Positions 63,701 through 64,000 of a stretch of DNA of 64,000 nt are shown in pieces (position 1 is the stretch's first letter; each line of letters begins with the position of its first letter). This DNA comes from Promerops cafer (Eukaryota; Chordata; Aves; Passeriformes; Nectariniidae). The stretch covers positions 186,001 through 250,000 of the forward strand of contig VZSE01014929.1 in assembly GCA_013398275.1 (NCBI GenBank). Direction: 5' to 3'. The position numbers were made by a program, and so were the translations under genes. Under the pieces are notes generated by a model that was given only the letters and a program-made list of their open reading frames with translations, ran no database searches and had not been told where the DNA came from.

Positions 63701-64000
63701 GGGAGCTAGTGAGCAACTGTGTGCTCACTTTGTGCACCGAGAATGATAAAAATATTCAACAGCTGCAAAATATACATTTATTTTAAACTTTTACTTATTA
63801 TTATTTTCAAAGATAGTTAAAGGTATACCAATCTGAAAGAGTAAATATGCCTGCTTATGACAGCAGAAAATAGACCTGAATATTAAAAAGAAACACATCT
63901 CAAGAGGCAAGGGCAGTGAGACTTAAATCCAATTTGCAAGATAAAAGCTAACCAGACCACTTACTATTGCCATCTGATAGCATTCAATATTGCTTGAAAT

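Larger units (their letters stand above)
1..64000 (-). other. CHN2: CHN2 (beta-chimaerin) gene, internal portion
   Basis: The whole window lies inside one minus-strand gene. Five exons join in phase to encode about residues 17-192 of beta2-chimaerin, a diacylglycerol-responsive GTPase-activating protein for Rac with SH2, C1 and RhoGAP domains. Only the N-terminal tail, SH2 domain and SH2-C1 linker are encoded here. The linker reads LLREKVSRRLSR, as I recall for CHN2; the CHN1 paralogue has LNREPAYKKHMP there, so CHN2 is preferred. I found no exon resembling the conserved C1 sequence (HWCEYCANFMWG) or the RhoGAP domain, so those exons must lie below position 1. The first coding exon (about 16 residues, Ser-rich) was not found up to 64000. 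Family assignment is very secure; the gene ends are outside the window. Confidence 0.93.
52176..64000 (-). other. CHN2 intron 1, partial, no first exon seen
   Basis: This is 11.8 kb of AT-rich intron upstream of the Tyr21 exon, ending in TTCTATTTTAG. I looked for a CpG-rich first exon encoding a Ser-rich start such as MAASSNSS and found none, so the beta2 promoter is outside the window. It contains a 0.7-kb CR1 fragment at 57.03-57.74 kb and a CAGT tetranucleotide repeat at 54.78 kb. ORFs at 62798-63085 (minus), 62929-63240 (plus) and 61711-61908 (minus) are not recognisable. Confidence 0.8.

Noticed and set aside
1..64000. CRISPR array, operon, phage or other prokaryotic system
   Set aside because: No regularly spaced repeats, dense coding or ribosome-binding patterns; the introns, CR1 and LTR show this is animal nuclear DNA.

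Overview
This is non-coding-dominated vertebrate nuclear DNA, almost certainly from a bird. Reasons: long AT-rich introns with GT-AG exons, three CR1 LINE fragments (two show their 3' ends as degenerate ATTCTATG-type octamers, antisense), and a solo LTR of a type common in songbird genomes. I see no bacterial, organellar or viral gene organisation.

The only protein gene I can support is the middle of CHN2 (beta-chimaerin, the SH2-bearing beta2 form), read on the minus strand. Five exons can be joined by splice signals and codon phase: 52175-52137, 44805-44750, 29433-29402, 26314-26201 and 24536-24251. Together they give 527 coding bases, about 176 residues matching roughly residues 17-192 of human beta2-chimaerin: the N-terminal tail with the Tyr21 motif, the whole SH2 domain and the linker toward C1. 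Every junction is in phase. The first exon and promoter lie beyond position 64000. The C1 and RhoGAP exons lie below position 1.

Layout from right to left, in gene direction: 64000-52176 is upstream intron with a CR1 at 57.0-57.7 kb. 52136-44806 is an intron with a small CR1 relic at 49.4-49.6 kb. 44749-29434 is a 15.3 kb intron holding the solo LTR (37.36-37.94 kb), a perfect 14-bp hairpin (40.2 kb), a tRNA-like relic (42.4 kb) and, 0.6 kb before the next exon, a small CpG-rich islet (30.06-30.31 kb). The islet carries a CTCF-like core and four 17-bp tandem units. Two short introns separate the SH2 exons. 24250-1 is intron before the C1 exons, with a second CpG-rich patch at 20.56-20.77 kb and a CR1 3' end at 12.84 kb.

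No novel multi-gene system is visible. The most interesting items are regulatory-looking: the two intragenic CpG patches, the CTCF/minisatellite islet abutting an ancient palindromic repeat, the fresh-looking hairpin, and several intronic blocks that may be conserved elements. Family and consensus comparisons are from memory; no search was run.
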